From Phytoseiulus persimilis (Eukaryota; Arthropoda; Arachnida; Mesostigmata; Phytoseiidae): a stretch of 64,000 nt of DNA. The notes beneath the pieces are model-generated. The model made no database searches and was not told the DNA's origin. It worked only from the letters and a program-made list of their open reading frames with translations. Location: the NCBI GenBank assembly GCA_037576195.1, contig CM075102.1:3472001-3536000 (forward strand), read 5' to 3'. The position numbers and the translations under genes were made by a program. Shown one piece after another: positions 46,626-58,312 of the stretch; the stretch's first letter is position 1, and every line of letters starts with the position of its first letter.

Positions 46626-49222
46626 GTTTCAGGAACATGCTGAGTCCGTGCATGGATTCCACCTCCATTCTTGGATAGTTCCCGGGAAATAATCGAGGTG
46701 ATCCAATTCTGAAATTCACGCGAGGTCTCTCTACAGAGATGCCTCGAGCTCTTAACTCGGGTAGAGATTAAAATGGAACACTTCCGTGGAATTAATACTG
46801 TTCAGTTTAGTTTTAGTTGGCGCCTTGCCAAAGTGCTTTCAGGACGTATTGTGTGACATCATACTTATTCCACATGTTTGTTTGTGATAAACATGTGTGT
46901 AAAATATGTGTGTAAATATTCTCCACGGCGCCTCCCACGGGTGCTCCACGCACATTTGAATGAAATTTCGCACGTCGAAGGGTACGGGTCCATTTGACGG
47001 CAATCGGATCTTCTTCACCATCAGTTCCATCTTCTGAGCGTTCCATTGGCGGCTCCATCGGAGATGATACGACAGATACTAAGATATTTCTTCATTCGGA
47101 GCGGATCCACGTAAAGAAGCCTTATGTACTGAAGAAATATTCTTGTCGAGGGAAACCGTCTGTTCAGAGGTTTTGGTGTTGTCTGCCGACTCAAACGGGG
47201 CTTCCATGTCGAACAGAATCGGTCCGGGAGCTCCCCGATGGAGAACGGTCCGAAAAGTATTTTCGGGCCTGTTCCGCAAGTTAGAAATGATCAAAGAGTT
47301 CGCCGAGTCGACGAAGCGATCTGCCCGAGGATCAACGAGGGAAACACGCGAACGCTCGCCGGGAGGATGTGAGCCTTCGTCAAAATATTTTGATTCCGAA
47401 ATATGAAAATACCATTGTTCGAGAGCTTCACGTACCGAAGGTCGAGCGTTTTATGATGAACGCTGACATCTACCGGCTCGATCGAGTATCAACGCCATGG
47501 TACGGAATCGTCGAGCCTCCGAGACTTCGCTTGTAGTTTGAACTTCTTGTTTCCTCCACATCCTGATTTCATGGTTCTCATTCGAAAGAAATCCACACAG
47601 CGGGTTCTCATGGATTGACGGACAAGGAAGCTGCCAGAAATGAAGAATACAGATAGGAGCCGGCCGTTACCTTGGGAAAACCATCTTGCTCGATCGGAGA
47701 TGTGTTTGGGAAACGGCGATCGATCGGGCGGGCAGACGAAATTGATATGGCGAACGCACGTTTCAATGGAAGCAGATAAGGACGACGTGTGAGTCGGAAA
47801 GTTCCATCCAGCAGCCGGCCGGCCGAGCAGAACAGTGTTCTCAGCTGGCCGCGAAGAGCACCGAGTGAAGACCAATTTGGTCACATGTGGAGGATCGAGG
47901 CTTTCGCTCCGCTTTTGTCTCGTCCGTCGCCTTCGCGGATTTCGCTCAGTCAGTCAGTTGAAGACGAGGAAGCGGGCCGACCAGCAGAGATAACCCTCCG
48001 AAGACGACCACACAGGTCAAGAAGACCGAGAGGCATTTGATTTGAAATAAAGACATTCTAATAAATTTGATTACGTTTCGGACTCTGCTGTTACCGCCGC
48101 TTATCGAGGCTTTTATGGTCTACGATAGGGACGGAGTTCGGATCGTGGACCGCGCTCGACCACACCATCGTCACCGACGGGAACAATTGAAATCGGAGTT
48201 GGATGTTCTTCTTCGACGCATAGGCTTTGCGGAGCTCAGGCCGTCCCGCAACAGAAGATAGTGCTTGTGCTCACAAAGCCGAACAACAGAACAGCCGATC
48301 TGCTGTTATCTTTAAGGCTTTCTAATAGCAGTCGGGATGGATTAGGTAAGTAGCAAGCATTCCCCAGACTCGCTCGCAATAAGCTTGCTACATAACGGTC
48401 ATTGTTTGCGAGCCTGCCGATGGGCAACTGTCCTCCTCCGCCTGAAAGTAGACCTCGCTCGCTTGCGCTGCGTTAGTGCCGTCCCGTCAGACCGCAATCC
48501 AGGCCATGACGTAAGTTGACGGAGCTTTGGCAAGCAACCCTCCGCAGTGTTGGACTCAAACCCGAGTCTGGAACTCGATTTCCCCGGGCTTCCCCTCCAT
48601 TCCGGGAGAACCCACCCCGTGGAGACCTGAGCGGACATGAGAACCGGATGGATCATGTCTGGGGCCTCGAAACCCAAGCATGATCGCTCGACATCAATAC
48701 GTGGAAGTATGAAGGGACACACCGAACCCTCGATGAATAATGCATGATGCGCGAGCTCGAAGAGATTTGCGAAATTCGAATACAAAACGCTTATTCACTC
48801 ATAATTTCGCTGTCGGTAGATTAATGCCATGGAATGACGTGTGCTGGTTGATTGGATGCGATGATAAACATCCATGAAGATGGTGGTGTATGGGACGGTT
48901 TCAAGAAAGGTCGATACAATTCTGCACAACGAAGCCATTGGTTCTCCTCTGGAACTTTATCTAGAGAATTATCTATCTTTATCTAGAGAGAGAGAAAACT
49001 AGAGTCTCTGAATAAATATTCTAGGAACTCCTCTAGAGAATTTATCTATGGATCGCGCGCTTCGTTCCTCACTGATTCTTCGATTGGCTTCAGTTCTCGT
49101 TGATTTGGACGGAACCGTCAAACTTCATGATATCTCTTGAGGCGGTTTCACGGCGATTCACATTCGTCTTGACAAACGGTTATTCAGACTCGTTATGCAA
49201 TGTCGATGTCGTCGTCGATCGA
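46626..49222. other. Unassigned stretch
   Basis: Short frames only. A 9-bp inverted repeat (CACATGTTT...AAACATGTG, 46,871-46,897) and two AATAAA near 48,045 and 48,059 are present. From 48,957 to 49,045 the motif TATCTAGAGA and its variants recur in AT-rich DNA. I support no gene. Confidence 0.45.
48957..49045. repeat. AT-rich cluster of CTAGAGA repeats
   Basis: TATCTAGAGA occurs twice and CTCTAGAGAATTTATCTAT once, with further TATCTAT and GAGAGAGA copies between. It looks like a decayed local duplication. Confidence 0.6.
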
Positions 49223-49843
49223 TCAGCGCTTGAGCCGGGTTGAACGAGGAGAATCATACCTCGCGGACGGAATAAGAAAGCTTCGATGGCAATTGGATCT
49301 CGAGAACACGACCGCCAAACAGAGCTCCTCCACGCCGACTCCAAACGATATCGACTCGCGACCGCCGTCAGCCGCCGGCGTTGTCCGGTGCTCGAGCCCC
49401 TGAACGGGCGCGTTAGCCGGGAAACCCCGAGTCCCTCTGGTAAGAGAGATCTGTTCTATAAGTGTGCCTAAGAGTCTGTCTTGTAGTAAGGTCGACCGGC
49501 AGCTAGTTCGTTCGTTGCTGCTTCGATCGTTCCGTTCGTTCGCGGCTGGATGGTATTCCCGGTGGTCTCTCGATCTCCTTCCATCAACACAGTTGCCCGT
49601 TTTCCAACGTAGGAGGTGATCAATAGCCTGCGCCCTGCGCGTGGCTGCCGCTGCACATCTACCCGCCGCCGCCGCCACTGGCAGAGCAACTAACATCGTC
49701 GACACCACAACAGCAGCGGGTGCGGCAGCAGCGAGCCGATAGTCCGGTTTTTCCGATGTTATTCCACCGAGTGTTGGAACAGTCTCCAGCGTTCTCTCAA
49801 GGAAACTCTTCGATCTGTCGCCGAGCGCACAGGCAGGCGGCAT
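49223..49843 (-). CDS. 206-codon ORF with an Ala/Val-rich segment
   Basis: Function unknown. The ATG at 49,843 opens MPPACALGDRSKSFLERTLE, then an Ala/Val-rich hydrophobic segment at about residues 36-60 (APAAVVVSTMLVALPVAAAA) that could span a membrane. The rest is Arg/Asn/Glu-rich and then Ser-rich. Third-position G+C is about 57% in the first 70 codons. It starts just after an acceptor (TTATTGTTTGTGTGCAG) that pairs with a donor in the frame upstream, so it may be the 3' part of a gene from 50.4 kb, although the upstream frame would meet a TGA at once. Confidence 0.27.
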   Translation of the reverse strand: MPPACALGDRSKSFLERTLETVPTLGGITSEKPDYRLAAAAPAAVVVSTMLVALPVAAAAGRCAAAATRRAQAIDHLLRWKTGNCVDGRRSRDHREYHPAANERNDRSSNERTSCRSTLLQDRLLGTLIEQISLTRGTRGFPANAPVQGLEHRTTPAADGGRESISFGVGVEELCLAVVFSRSNCHRSFLIPSARYDSPRSTRLKR

Positions 49844-49924
49844 TAATCACTGCACACAAACAATAACGGCTGCTGCCCACCGATCGGTCCGCTTCGATGT
49901 AGCCGAAAAAGTCAGATTTTCCTT

Positions 49925-50361
49925 ACGCCTCGGAACGGATCGCCTAGATTCTTCACCGTGCCTCTCCCGCAGTTTTTTCGGTGCACGGATAAGGCTCCCC
50001 TCCGTTCGTTCGGGCTGCGTCCAATCTGAGGGTTTTCCGGAGGGAACCACGGTCTCACGACTGAACGATGAGACCCATTCGCGAGTTGTATCGTCGTCAA
50101 TTCGCTCTCTTGCTGCGGCGGCGGCGGCGAACTGAGGCTCTGAAACCCACCGGCACCTGGCTCGAGATGAGTGACCATGTCCGGTCGCGTGCCTTGGTGG
50201 GCAGCTTCCTTCTTCGAGTCAAGCTCGCCACGAGTCTTTCGAGTGTTGCCTTCGGAAACGATGGTGTTACCATTGGTGGCAGTTTCTTGTACGACTGCCC
50301 GGATGACCGTTTCACCGGCGTTGGTTGCAGGCGTCGCGTCGGACTCAGCGGTGACCGCCAT
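49925..50361 (-). CDS. Exon candidate with coding-like composition
   Basis: Function unknown. From an ATG at 50,361 (GATGG) the frame reads MAVTAESDATPATNAGETVI and continues with Ala, Thr, Glu, Gly, Asn and Gln instead of the Arg/Ser/Leu mix typical of shadow frames, with a Pro4 tract. About 63% of third positions are G or C. It ends at a donor, GGC|GTAAGG. The open frame extends above the ATG as AALLLAVHP, after an acceptor-like TTAACCTCAG, so the segment may instead be an internal exon with part of a signal peptide. Low-complexity, polar sequence suggests a disordered or secreted protein. Splicing to the TTTGTGTGCAG acceptor at 49.85 kb would end the protein with TGA. The unspliced frame stops at 49,912. 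Confidence 0.36.
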
Positions 50362-51966
50362 CGGATGAACCGCAAGAAGCAAAGCCGCGCGCAAACGGCT
50401 GAGGTTAACGGTCGCTCGCTCCGGTGCTGCACGAATGATGGTCGATCACGACGGAACCTGGAATCGCGGAATTATGAAGCTGATCAGGAGGAGCGGCTGT
50501 AATGACCGTAGAATTATCCGCCATGAAGACGCTACAGATCGATTCGGAAAAGTGTTTCCGATGAATGAAGCGGCGCCATGAGTAGAAGTTCGGTGGCTGA
50601 GCCGGGTGTCGACTACTTTCTCTGTGTTGGTCTGGATGATTCTCCAAGGGAGAGAAAGGTTGGAAAATGTTGCAAAAATCCACCAACCCCTGACCCACCC
50701 TTTCTCCCTTTCTTGCGAACCAAAGCCCGAGATCTTCAGTGGAGCGAACGATTCCATGCTTTTCAAGATCGCCAACCAGAAGTTCTCTCATGATTTGTGC
50801 TCAAAGTCTAGACACACGTTCTCCGTCGACTTGAATCCGACGGATCTCGAAAAAAAATTGATAGACTTCCGCGTTCCCAATGACGTCGCACCAATGAGTT
50901 GTTTGTCTCTCGAGGGGTCAGGAAGAGTTTTGATGGAAGCGACGGATCAGATGACCCCACCTGGGACCACTCGAGGGCCCGCAGATCTGATGGAGGTCTC
51001 GGATAGGCAGCTGCAATCCATCGTCCGAGCGGATCGCGGCGCTGCTCTTTTGGAGAAAATTTCGGCCTCGCGAGCAACGTAGAGTGAGACGAGCGAGGAG
51101 GAAGGCAGCGAGGGGCAGAGAATCCTTGTTTCCCCAGTTCGGCTGTTTGCTGTTCTATTTCGAGCGAACGAACAGGGTCCTTAGAGTATTTCCGCCTCCT
51201 CGTCCCTAATTCCGCCTACCACCCATGTCTACAGCGGCAATAACGTCAAGTACTGCGCCCTCCACCCGCTCTCCCGCGTTGTTCCCGCCCGGTTCCCCTT
51301 TCTGCGCTCCCCGTGAACGTAAACCCGTTTTTTCACGCGCCCAGGGCAGAACGAAAGTGGCTCTCTATTTTTCCGTTGTCGATTCCCATAGGTGCAATAC
51401 TGGTTTTATGTACGAAGAAACCTTACAGTCGTCGCCGTCGTTGTATTTGTTCGTTCGTTCCTCAGTCCGTCCGTCCGTCCGTCGATGGCTGCGTTGGAGG
51501 AGCGCGTCCATCCCGTCTGTGCATTCTATTTCTCCGGCGTGTATCGAACAAGCGTTCGAGCGAGTCTCTCAATAAAACTTGAATATCGACTTGCATTTTG
51601 CCGCGGCCAGGCCCGTATCCAGATAGGCCTCTTTGGGGGCACGCTTCGCTTCGACGCTCGCTTTTGTCACGTCCAATGAGGGAGACTTCACCCGGGGGAG
51701 CTGCGAAAGAGAGCCTCAAGCGCCACGATCTCCGCCAGGACCGCGGCCGGCGGTCGTACGGGAACCTCTGTCAGATTTGAGTGCCAGTCTTAAAATGCAA
51801 GTCCACGCATGCCTCCAGAGGGGGATGTGTGTTCTCTGAGTGAAGCATTGCACACGCGAAGCTTAAGAGGCCTAGAGCTCGAACAGCTGTTGGCCGGCTC
51901 GGAGCCCATCTCGGCGTTTGTTAAACTGTATGCTCTCTGTCCTAAATTCTGTTCGTGATCGTCCGA

Positions 51967-51977
51967 GGGGGGGGGGG
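51967..51977. repeat. G11 run
   Basis: Eleven consecutive G. Confidence 0.95.
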
Positions 51978-54771
51978 CAGATGATGAACTCCATCATGGA
52001 ACCCGGGAGCCGTACAGGAGATCCCCCTCCCCTCCCGGCACGTCACAGGGAGCAACTGGGGAACCGTTCAACCGTTAGTCTTTCGTACCATTCGCTGAGC
52101 CAGCACAAAACCGTGCCGTCTGTGTGGTTTCACGAATGGCGCCTAAGGGATTCCTCGCCAGTTCACAAGATTCCATAGGTAAGAACTTCGGTCTGATGCG
52201 CCGTCAAACCGTTCGTTTCTCGGACAGCTCAGAGCAAATTTCTCAACATCCACCCCCCCTCCCCTTCCCCTCAGCTCGCCGGCCGTTTCGGGGCCCGTCG
52301 TTACGAGATCCCGCCGTATCCAAGCGTTGTTTCCAGCGTCTGCCGGAAAGGCGATTGTTCTCAAGAAGGAGGGATGTCGCGGAGTGGGAGCGGAGATTTC
52401 CCAGCCGACGCAATCCTCGTCCGCCTTGGAACGAGCGGGTCCCCGAACGCAGCCAAATATAGAGGACGCGGTCAAACCCCTCTGCGAGGACCTGATTGCC
52501 AGTTCGCGACTCTGGCCGTTCCCCAATCGACGCCACCCGTCATCAGGAAGCGCATGATTGCGAATCGGACGATTCGGAAACCTCGGAGAATTCGCACATA
52601 TTCAAATCTGGGCTCCATCACGAAGTGCTCTGGTTGCTCAGAGTTGAACCCCGCTCGGATGCCGACAAACTTTTTGCTGATGACGGCGCACACTGCAACT
52701 AGGTGTGGAGTTGCACTCGCGACCGGAAGTGACGTCGTAATCAAGCCGGATCAAGTGTGAAATCGGTCCAGCATCCGTTCGACGAAGGCCGTCCCGGCAG
52801 CTCAGGCCCAGACGCGGGGCGAGGCTGAAAAGAAGTGACGCGAATTCCGCTCGACCGCCGGCCTTCGGTCGTCGTCGACGTGGCCGTGCAGCCTCCCCCG
52901 GGAGAGCTTCAACCCGGAGTGACACAGTGTCCCTCATCTCAGATTGCGTGCAGCCGGAGAGCCCGTGCGCTCGTGAGCCCGGGCATTCGCGACGGCCCGC
53001 CGCGGGAATGGAACCCGTTTCCCACGCCGGAGGCTTGTCCGTTTCAGAACGGGTCCGGCTCAACAGCTTTCAGCAGTGATTAGCGCGCTCAGAATCTCCA
53101 TCAAGCACGAGTTGGTGGCGAACGGTTCCGTAAAAAGCACATTCATCGCCCGGCACCATGAATTCTTGACGCCTCGGAATTAATCATGCCGGTTGTAAAC
53201 GGCTCCGTTAGATACTCGTTCGCGTCGTCGACGAGCGGCTCGGCCCGGGTTCTACGGCGAGCGTTGCACCGCAGCGCGAGTTCTCGGCGTGAGATCATCG
53301 AGTTCGGTTACCGGATGGTTTTGAACGGATCGGCGTCGGATTCGAAAACGCCGTCGCCGTTCAGACGGACCTGATGTCCGCCAGCCAGAGTGGTGGCGTG
53401 CTCTTTGGTCACCCCACCCTACGGTGTCACGATGAGCATCTCGCGTGCCACGGACAAATGGACACCGTGACCGGAGCTTTTATGGCTCCGCCGAGCTATC
53501 AGCGGAGTGCTGCGGGCGGTAAGAACATACTGTGCTATGAGGCTAATACGAGTTAAAAAAAATCGCCGCTTCTGAAACACCGTGTTACTATCGTCCGCTC
53601 GGCCGAGACTGAACGTCTGATACGGATCACGCGGTGCCTGGCGACCATCGCAATCAGACTCTCCGGCCTCTGTGTGAATGTAGTGGACGGAGGGGGAAGG
53701 GGGGGGAGGGGTGAACCCCAGCCGAGGAGGGGAACGTGCCACCGGACCTCGCGAGCCGGGAAACTCTAGGGGAGATGGCCCTTCCACATCGATGAAGATA
53801 CTCCTGAAAGCCGTCGTGGCCAGCAGTCTTCTAGCGAGCCGGGCTAATTGCCACACAGAATACGAAACATTGGTTCGCTTAGATCGAATTGTGAATAGGG
53901 ACATTGAACCAGGTCTCTGTGCTCCCAACCATCCCAGGCTCGTGGACGGACTCGCTCATTTGGCCTCTGAATTGGTTGCAGTGGACTCGAATGAGCTCCG
54001 TGGGGGTGGGGTGATGAGCCCACAGAATCTACCCCTCCGCCATCTTGGATTCCGGAGGAGGGTTACGGAGCTCTTGTGGAAACTTTAGGAAATTTATGAC
54101 ATTGAACATCAGCCTGTCGATCTCCCTCAACGGAAACTGCGTTCGTCGGTGCTAGTCTGTTGTTTACATGATGGATTGAATTGGTCCGACTCGAAAAATA
54201 AAACTCCTCTGAACTCTTCCCCGCATCTCGTTTGGAACGATCGTGGGGTCTCGTTCGACCTGGAATCCGCGACGCTGCCAGAAGCAAAGAATGAAATTGG
54301 CGGAAATTTGATGCTCTTCAAGTATCTGGGAAAAATCTTCTGCCTACGGTGGAGAACAGAAAGAAGACTACGACTGAATTCGGGGGAGAGCGAGCGGAAC
54401 CCGATGAATTATTCCGGAGTCTGAACCTCGGATGTGTTTTTGCGAAATTCCTGTGACGTCTTTAGATTTCACTTTGGCCAACGACGCAGCAAAACTCGCT
54501 CCCCGGCGGGTCTGCTCTCTTCCCGACGTTGATTCTGAAAGTGAGGTGCATCTCAAACGATATTTCTCGAAATGTTAGCGAGCAAAAAGCAAATACTGCG
54601 AAATCTCCGCGGCGAGATCTTCCCCACAAGAGACGGTTTTCATACAGCGGCTCAACGCACGCCCGCCTGCCCAGCCGGCCGGCCTGCTGGCTGGCTCCGC
54701 TATTCGGTCTCTGAAGACGATGACGGCGGGGGAGTTGGCCCGGCTGAATCAAAAATCGCTGAGCACTTCAC

Positions 54772-54793
54772 CAAACGTCACTCAAACGTCACT
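54772..54793. repeat. 11-bp tandem duplication
   Basis: CAAACGTCACT is present twice in direct succession without mismatch. Confidence 0.9.
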
Positions 54794-57529
54794 CTTCACC
54801 ACACGAGGTGCTCTATGGCCGAACGGCGACGGCTCGGCTGCCAAATTCACGGCGCATCGGGTAAGAAATACAGACCGAGGATCAGATGCTGACGGCCGCG
54901 CCGGGGAGCGCCGGCAGCGACTCCGGGTCGTGTCTCTCCGCCAAAACTTTCGGGAACGGACTCGGTGATTATCGTGGCCCCTGATGACTCGGATATTGAT
55001 TGAACTCTTCGCCACATCGGTTTGTACGGCGAGGCGAATCCGAGTCCGGTGGATTTTCGGGAGCAAAGGTTCCTGTCCGCTCGTCCCCCGTTCGCCCCGC
55101 TCCCTGGTCCCGCCGATGGTGGGTGGGTGGATGGCGGGTGGTAACCAAGTGCTGAGAGCTTGTCAAGGCTTGGCGTTGATGGCCTGAAACCCCGAAGGCA
55201 ATTATCGGAGGCAAAACTGGATTAGAAACTTCATTGCAGGTGGGGGCCGGTTGGGAATTCAGCGAGGTAATTCAGTGCGCGGATGGATGAACGGGCGGGC
55301 GGGCGGGCTGGCGGGTGCTCCGGGAGCGCATCTTGCAATCTCTGCGGGCAAGAAGAGAATGCCACGCTCGATCGATCGAGAATGCACCCGGCCAGCTGAG
55401 CCCTGGCTGGCGAGTGTCAAACAGCAATAAATTATTGGTCAGGGGTAAGCGTTCAAAACGGGCCGGTCCAGCGACGGGGACCGACCCGATACGCTCACTC
55501 GACCGGTTTTCGCAGCGTCCGCGGTAAACGTATTCGTCGCACTCTTGCACCAGGTCACGGCAGTCGTGACAACCCGCACTATGTGGAGCACCGAACGAAA
55601 TCGCGCTCGCCTCAGCCAACCTCTCCAGGTTCCGCTGCTACCACCGTCGTGCATGATGATCACCTTGGATTCCGTTGTTCCGACGAACACTTCATCGACG
55701 ATCGCGAGGACGGAGGATATAAATTCTTTGCTGCTCTGTGTGTGGGTGACCCCATGAGAGAGACCTTCGAAACGGGACGCTCATCGACTCTACACCTAAT
55801 TATTTCTGAAACAAGTCATCCCGAATCACCCGGAATTTCGGAGTCAAGTAGCGATCGATGGGTTCTTCTGAGTGGATCTGAGTTCTCTGGAACCGAATTC
55901 CGGATTCGCTCTCCGATAGGAGGCGCCAGGGCAGCTCAGTTTGCGTCAGAATTATGAGAACCGGTCCTCGTTGCTACACAAACTGTCCGAACTCGCACAC
56001 TCAGCGTTTCAGCTGTATAGCGAATGAAAATGATTTTTTGGAAGTACCAAAGGTCCTCTCCGAATGAGCGGTCAGCGCTCTTGTCGACGATTCAATTGCC
56101 CGTGGCCATGCATTTCGCAAATTTACCGGAGATCTGAGATTTTACGTCACTGAGACAAACTGCAGTTGATCAAGGATTTCCGTGAGGCTTTTCGGTGACA
56201 ATGGAGCCGGATTTAATAGCGAAATAGCTCCTTCCCTTCGTTGCATTCCGATCGAACTAACTTCAATCAAGTTTCTCTGACTCAGAAACCTCGGCGGTCG
56301 CATCACGACCGGAAGCCGGAGTTATGATTGACTAGTGACCGATCTAGAGAGGGTCGCTTTGGGAGAAAATACTCTAATTTACGAGTCGTGGACATTTTCT
56401 CAAACTGAGAAGGGCCCGCCGGTCAAAATTCGCAAGTCCAGGAACTTTCCAACGCATGAGCGTGTTCTGAATCTCGCCCGATGACGGATGGATGCAAACA
56501 TGCATCAGTAAACAGGGAACGGAAGGGCCGGATCCCGACCCTTGAACTCATCAAAAACCCCGGAGATCTTCCGTCGTCTAGGTCCAAGGTCTCGATCGAA
56601 GCAATGAACACCGTTCGATGCTTGGAATATCAACGAAGTCGAAAACTGACCCATGTCAGCGGCACTAACGGCAGCCCGCGAAAATTACGAGATACGCTTC
56701 GATGTGAAGAGCAATAAATAAAATATATGTCCAGCGTTTATGGCTTCGCTTTGAACCGTTCGTACTCCATTCCCACTCGATGCATTGGTCTCTGCCCCAT
56801 CAGCCGTTTCGGTTCCATCTCGACACGGAGCCGAGCGGATTCGGACCAAATACCAGCTCCAGGTACTCAACTCTGAGTGTCCGCGCGGCTCGAGCGGAGC
56901 CTCGGGTCCAGACCCGGAGTCCGGAGAGATGGTCTCGAGTTCAGGAAGCCGCGCGTCGGGTAGTCGTGCCCCGAGAGAGCAAGGGATGTTCCAGAACAGT
57001 TCAGTCATCGGAGCCATGTGGTCCATTTCTCGATTCTTCTTCCAGGGAGAGGTGTCCGGGCGTGCTACGACGGCCGTGGTGTTTTACTGAGCTCACGCTT
57101 TTATGACCCCTAAAAAGAAACCAGAAGAAAATTCCCGTGCTCGCCTGGTTATAATTTATATCGTCTCCTTAGGCTGAGGCAACTTTCGAGAGTTCCCAGA
57201 ACAAGAGAAGAAGAGGGAAATCCGCGATGGCAGAAACCGCGTCAGCGTTCCTACAACAGGGATGACCGATCGTTTAATAACGTCAGTGAAAAATTTATTG
57301 CTCGAATTTATCTCTTGTCGAATCATCGCTTTCCAGGGTCGTCAGTTCGCACCGAGTCTGGCAGACACAGGGCACGTTTTCTGTGTGCGATGCGGGGACG
57401 GAGAAAGTTCGCCCATGTCGCGGCCGATCCAGACGATTCTGGAATGAGTCAGACATCGAAGTTCGGGTCAAAGAGTTCCGTGCTCGGTACTTCTGCACCG
57501 GAGATAAGACGAGGGAGGAAGAGTGAAAT

Positions 57530-57861
57530 TCAAAAGTTGTTTCTGTTGTTTTCCACGGAAAGCTGGAACCCGTACAGGTTCGCTCGGTATCGCTGTGCAG
57601 GAATCAAAACGGCCATCGTCACCCGTGCTCTCACGAGCGCCTCCGTAGGCGGGAAGCCTTTCGTCGTACCAAGAACGACGTGTAGGGCTCGCAGGAGACG
57701 GTCACAGGAGAGTTGGCATAATCGGATCTCTGGCCGAGAAGACATGTCCAAGGCAGCTCCACAATCAGGACCTTTGCGGGATCCCTGGACGGCGCGTCGC
57801 AGCTGTTGTGGGGAGCTTTCTCGTCGATCCTGCCTAGACCGGTAGAGGCACTTGTAGGCAA
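57530..57861 (-). CDS. Two overlapping minus frames, both coding-like
   Basis: Function unknown. One frame (57,861-57,631, no ATG) reads RIDEKAPHNSCDAPSRDPAK and LLGQRSDYANSPVTVSCEPY, with about 68% G or C at third positions. It is entered by a possible acceptor TCTACCGGTCTAG before 57,833 and could end at TTG|GTACGA (57,670). The second frame, with an ATG at 57,745, reads GFPPTEALVRARVTMAVLIP and continues to 57,530 with about 67% third-position G+C in its last 48 codons. The first frame looks better upstream and the second downstream, as if the reading frame shifts near 57,650. A small intron, an assembly indel or coincidence could explain this. Confidence 0.27.
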
Positions 57862-58193
57862 GCCGGCACGGAGGAGGTGGGTGAGTAAGTAAGTTATGAA
57901 CGGCTCTTATTACAAAAGCGCTCGATCAGTGTCGCCGTCTGCATCGTAGGTACCTGCCCACGCCATAAAAAGACGTAGGCAGAGAATACGCCGCTTTTTA
58001 TAGAACACAGCGGTCCCCCTTCGGGCGCGAGCCCCACGCAACAGAACGTCCCCCTCCTCTGGCGACCCCGGACGGTTCCCCCCACATGTGTGTGACGGAT
58101 GCGCTACGGCGGGATCATACATTACCGTCGCCGTTGTGTACGAAGAGGAACCAGCCTGGAAGAGAAAAAAAAGACCTTCACAGCTCAGAGTCA

Positions 58194-58213
58194 CTAATGC
58201 TAATTAGCATTAG
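58194..58213. promoter_or_regulatory. 20-bp perfect palindrome with TAATTA core
   Basis: CTAATGCTAATTAGCATTAG is its own reverse complement over all 20 bases. It holds a central TAATTA, the core typical of Antp/paired-class homeodomain sites, flanked symmetrically by TAAT and ATTA. This suggests a binding site for homeodomain dimers, but a chance palindrome or cruciform cannot be excluded. Confidence 0.4.
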
Positions 58214-58299
58214 CCGCTCGATTCCTCAGCTTGCGCCGTCGAGCCACTTCCCGGGCCACTTTGCTGGATAGATCGACTGCGTGAAGAATGCGGGACGGA

Positions 58300-58312
58300 G
58301 GGGGGGGGGGGG
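58300..58312. repeat. G13 run
   Basis: Thirteen consecutive G. Confidence 0.95.

Larger units (their letters stand above)
50395..57529. other. Unassigned stretch, about 7 kb
   Basis: No gene is supportable. Several 100-170-codon frames occur on both strands (50.6-51.1, 52.1-53.0, 53.4-54.1, 54.4-54.6 and 56.5-57.1 kb). One at 54,556-54,368 (minus) follows a fair acceptor (CACCTCACTTTCAG). AATAAA occurs at 51,572, 54,196, 55,426, 56,712 and 56,716. A G11 run is at 51,967-51,977 and an 11-bp tandem duplication at 54,772-54,793. Confidence 0.4.

Noticed and set aside
46871-46897. 9-bp inverted repeat CACATGTTT...AAACATGTG as a possible terminator or element end
   Set aside because: It is a small hairpin common by chance, with no T-tract, target-site duplication or paired copy.
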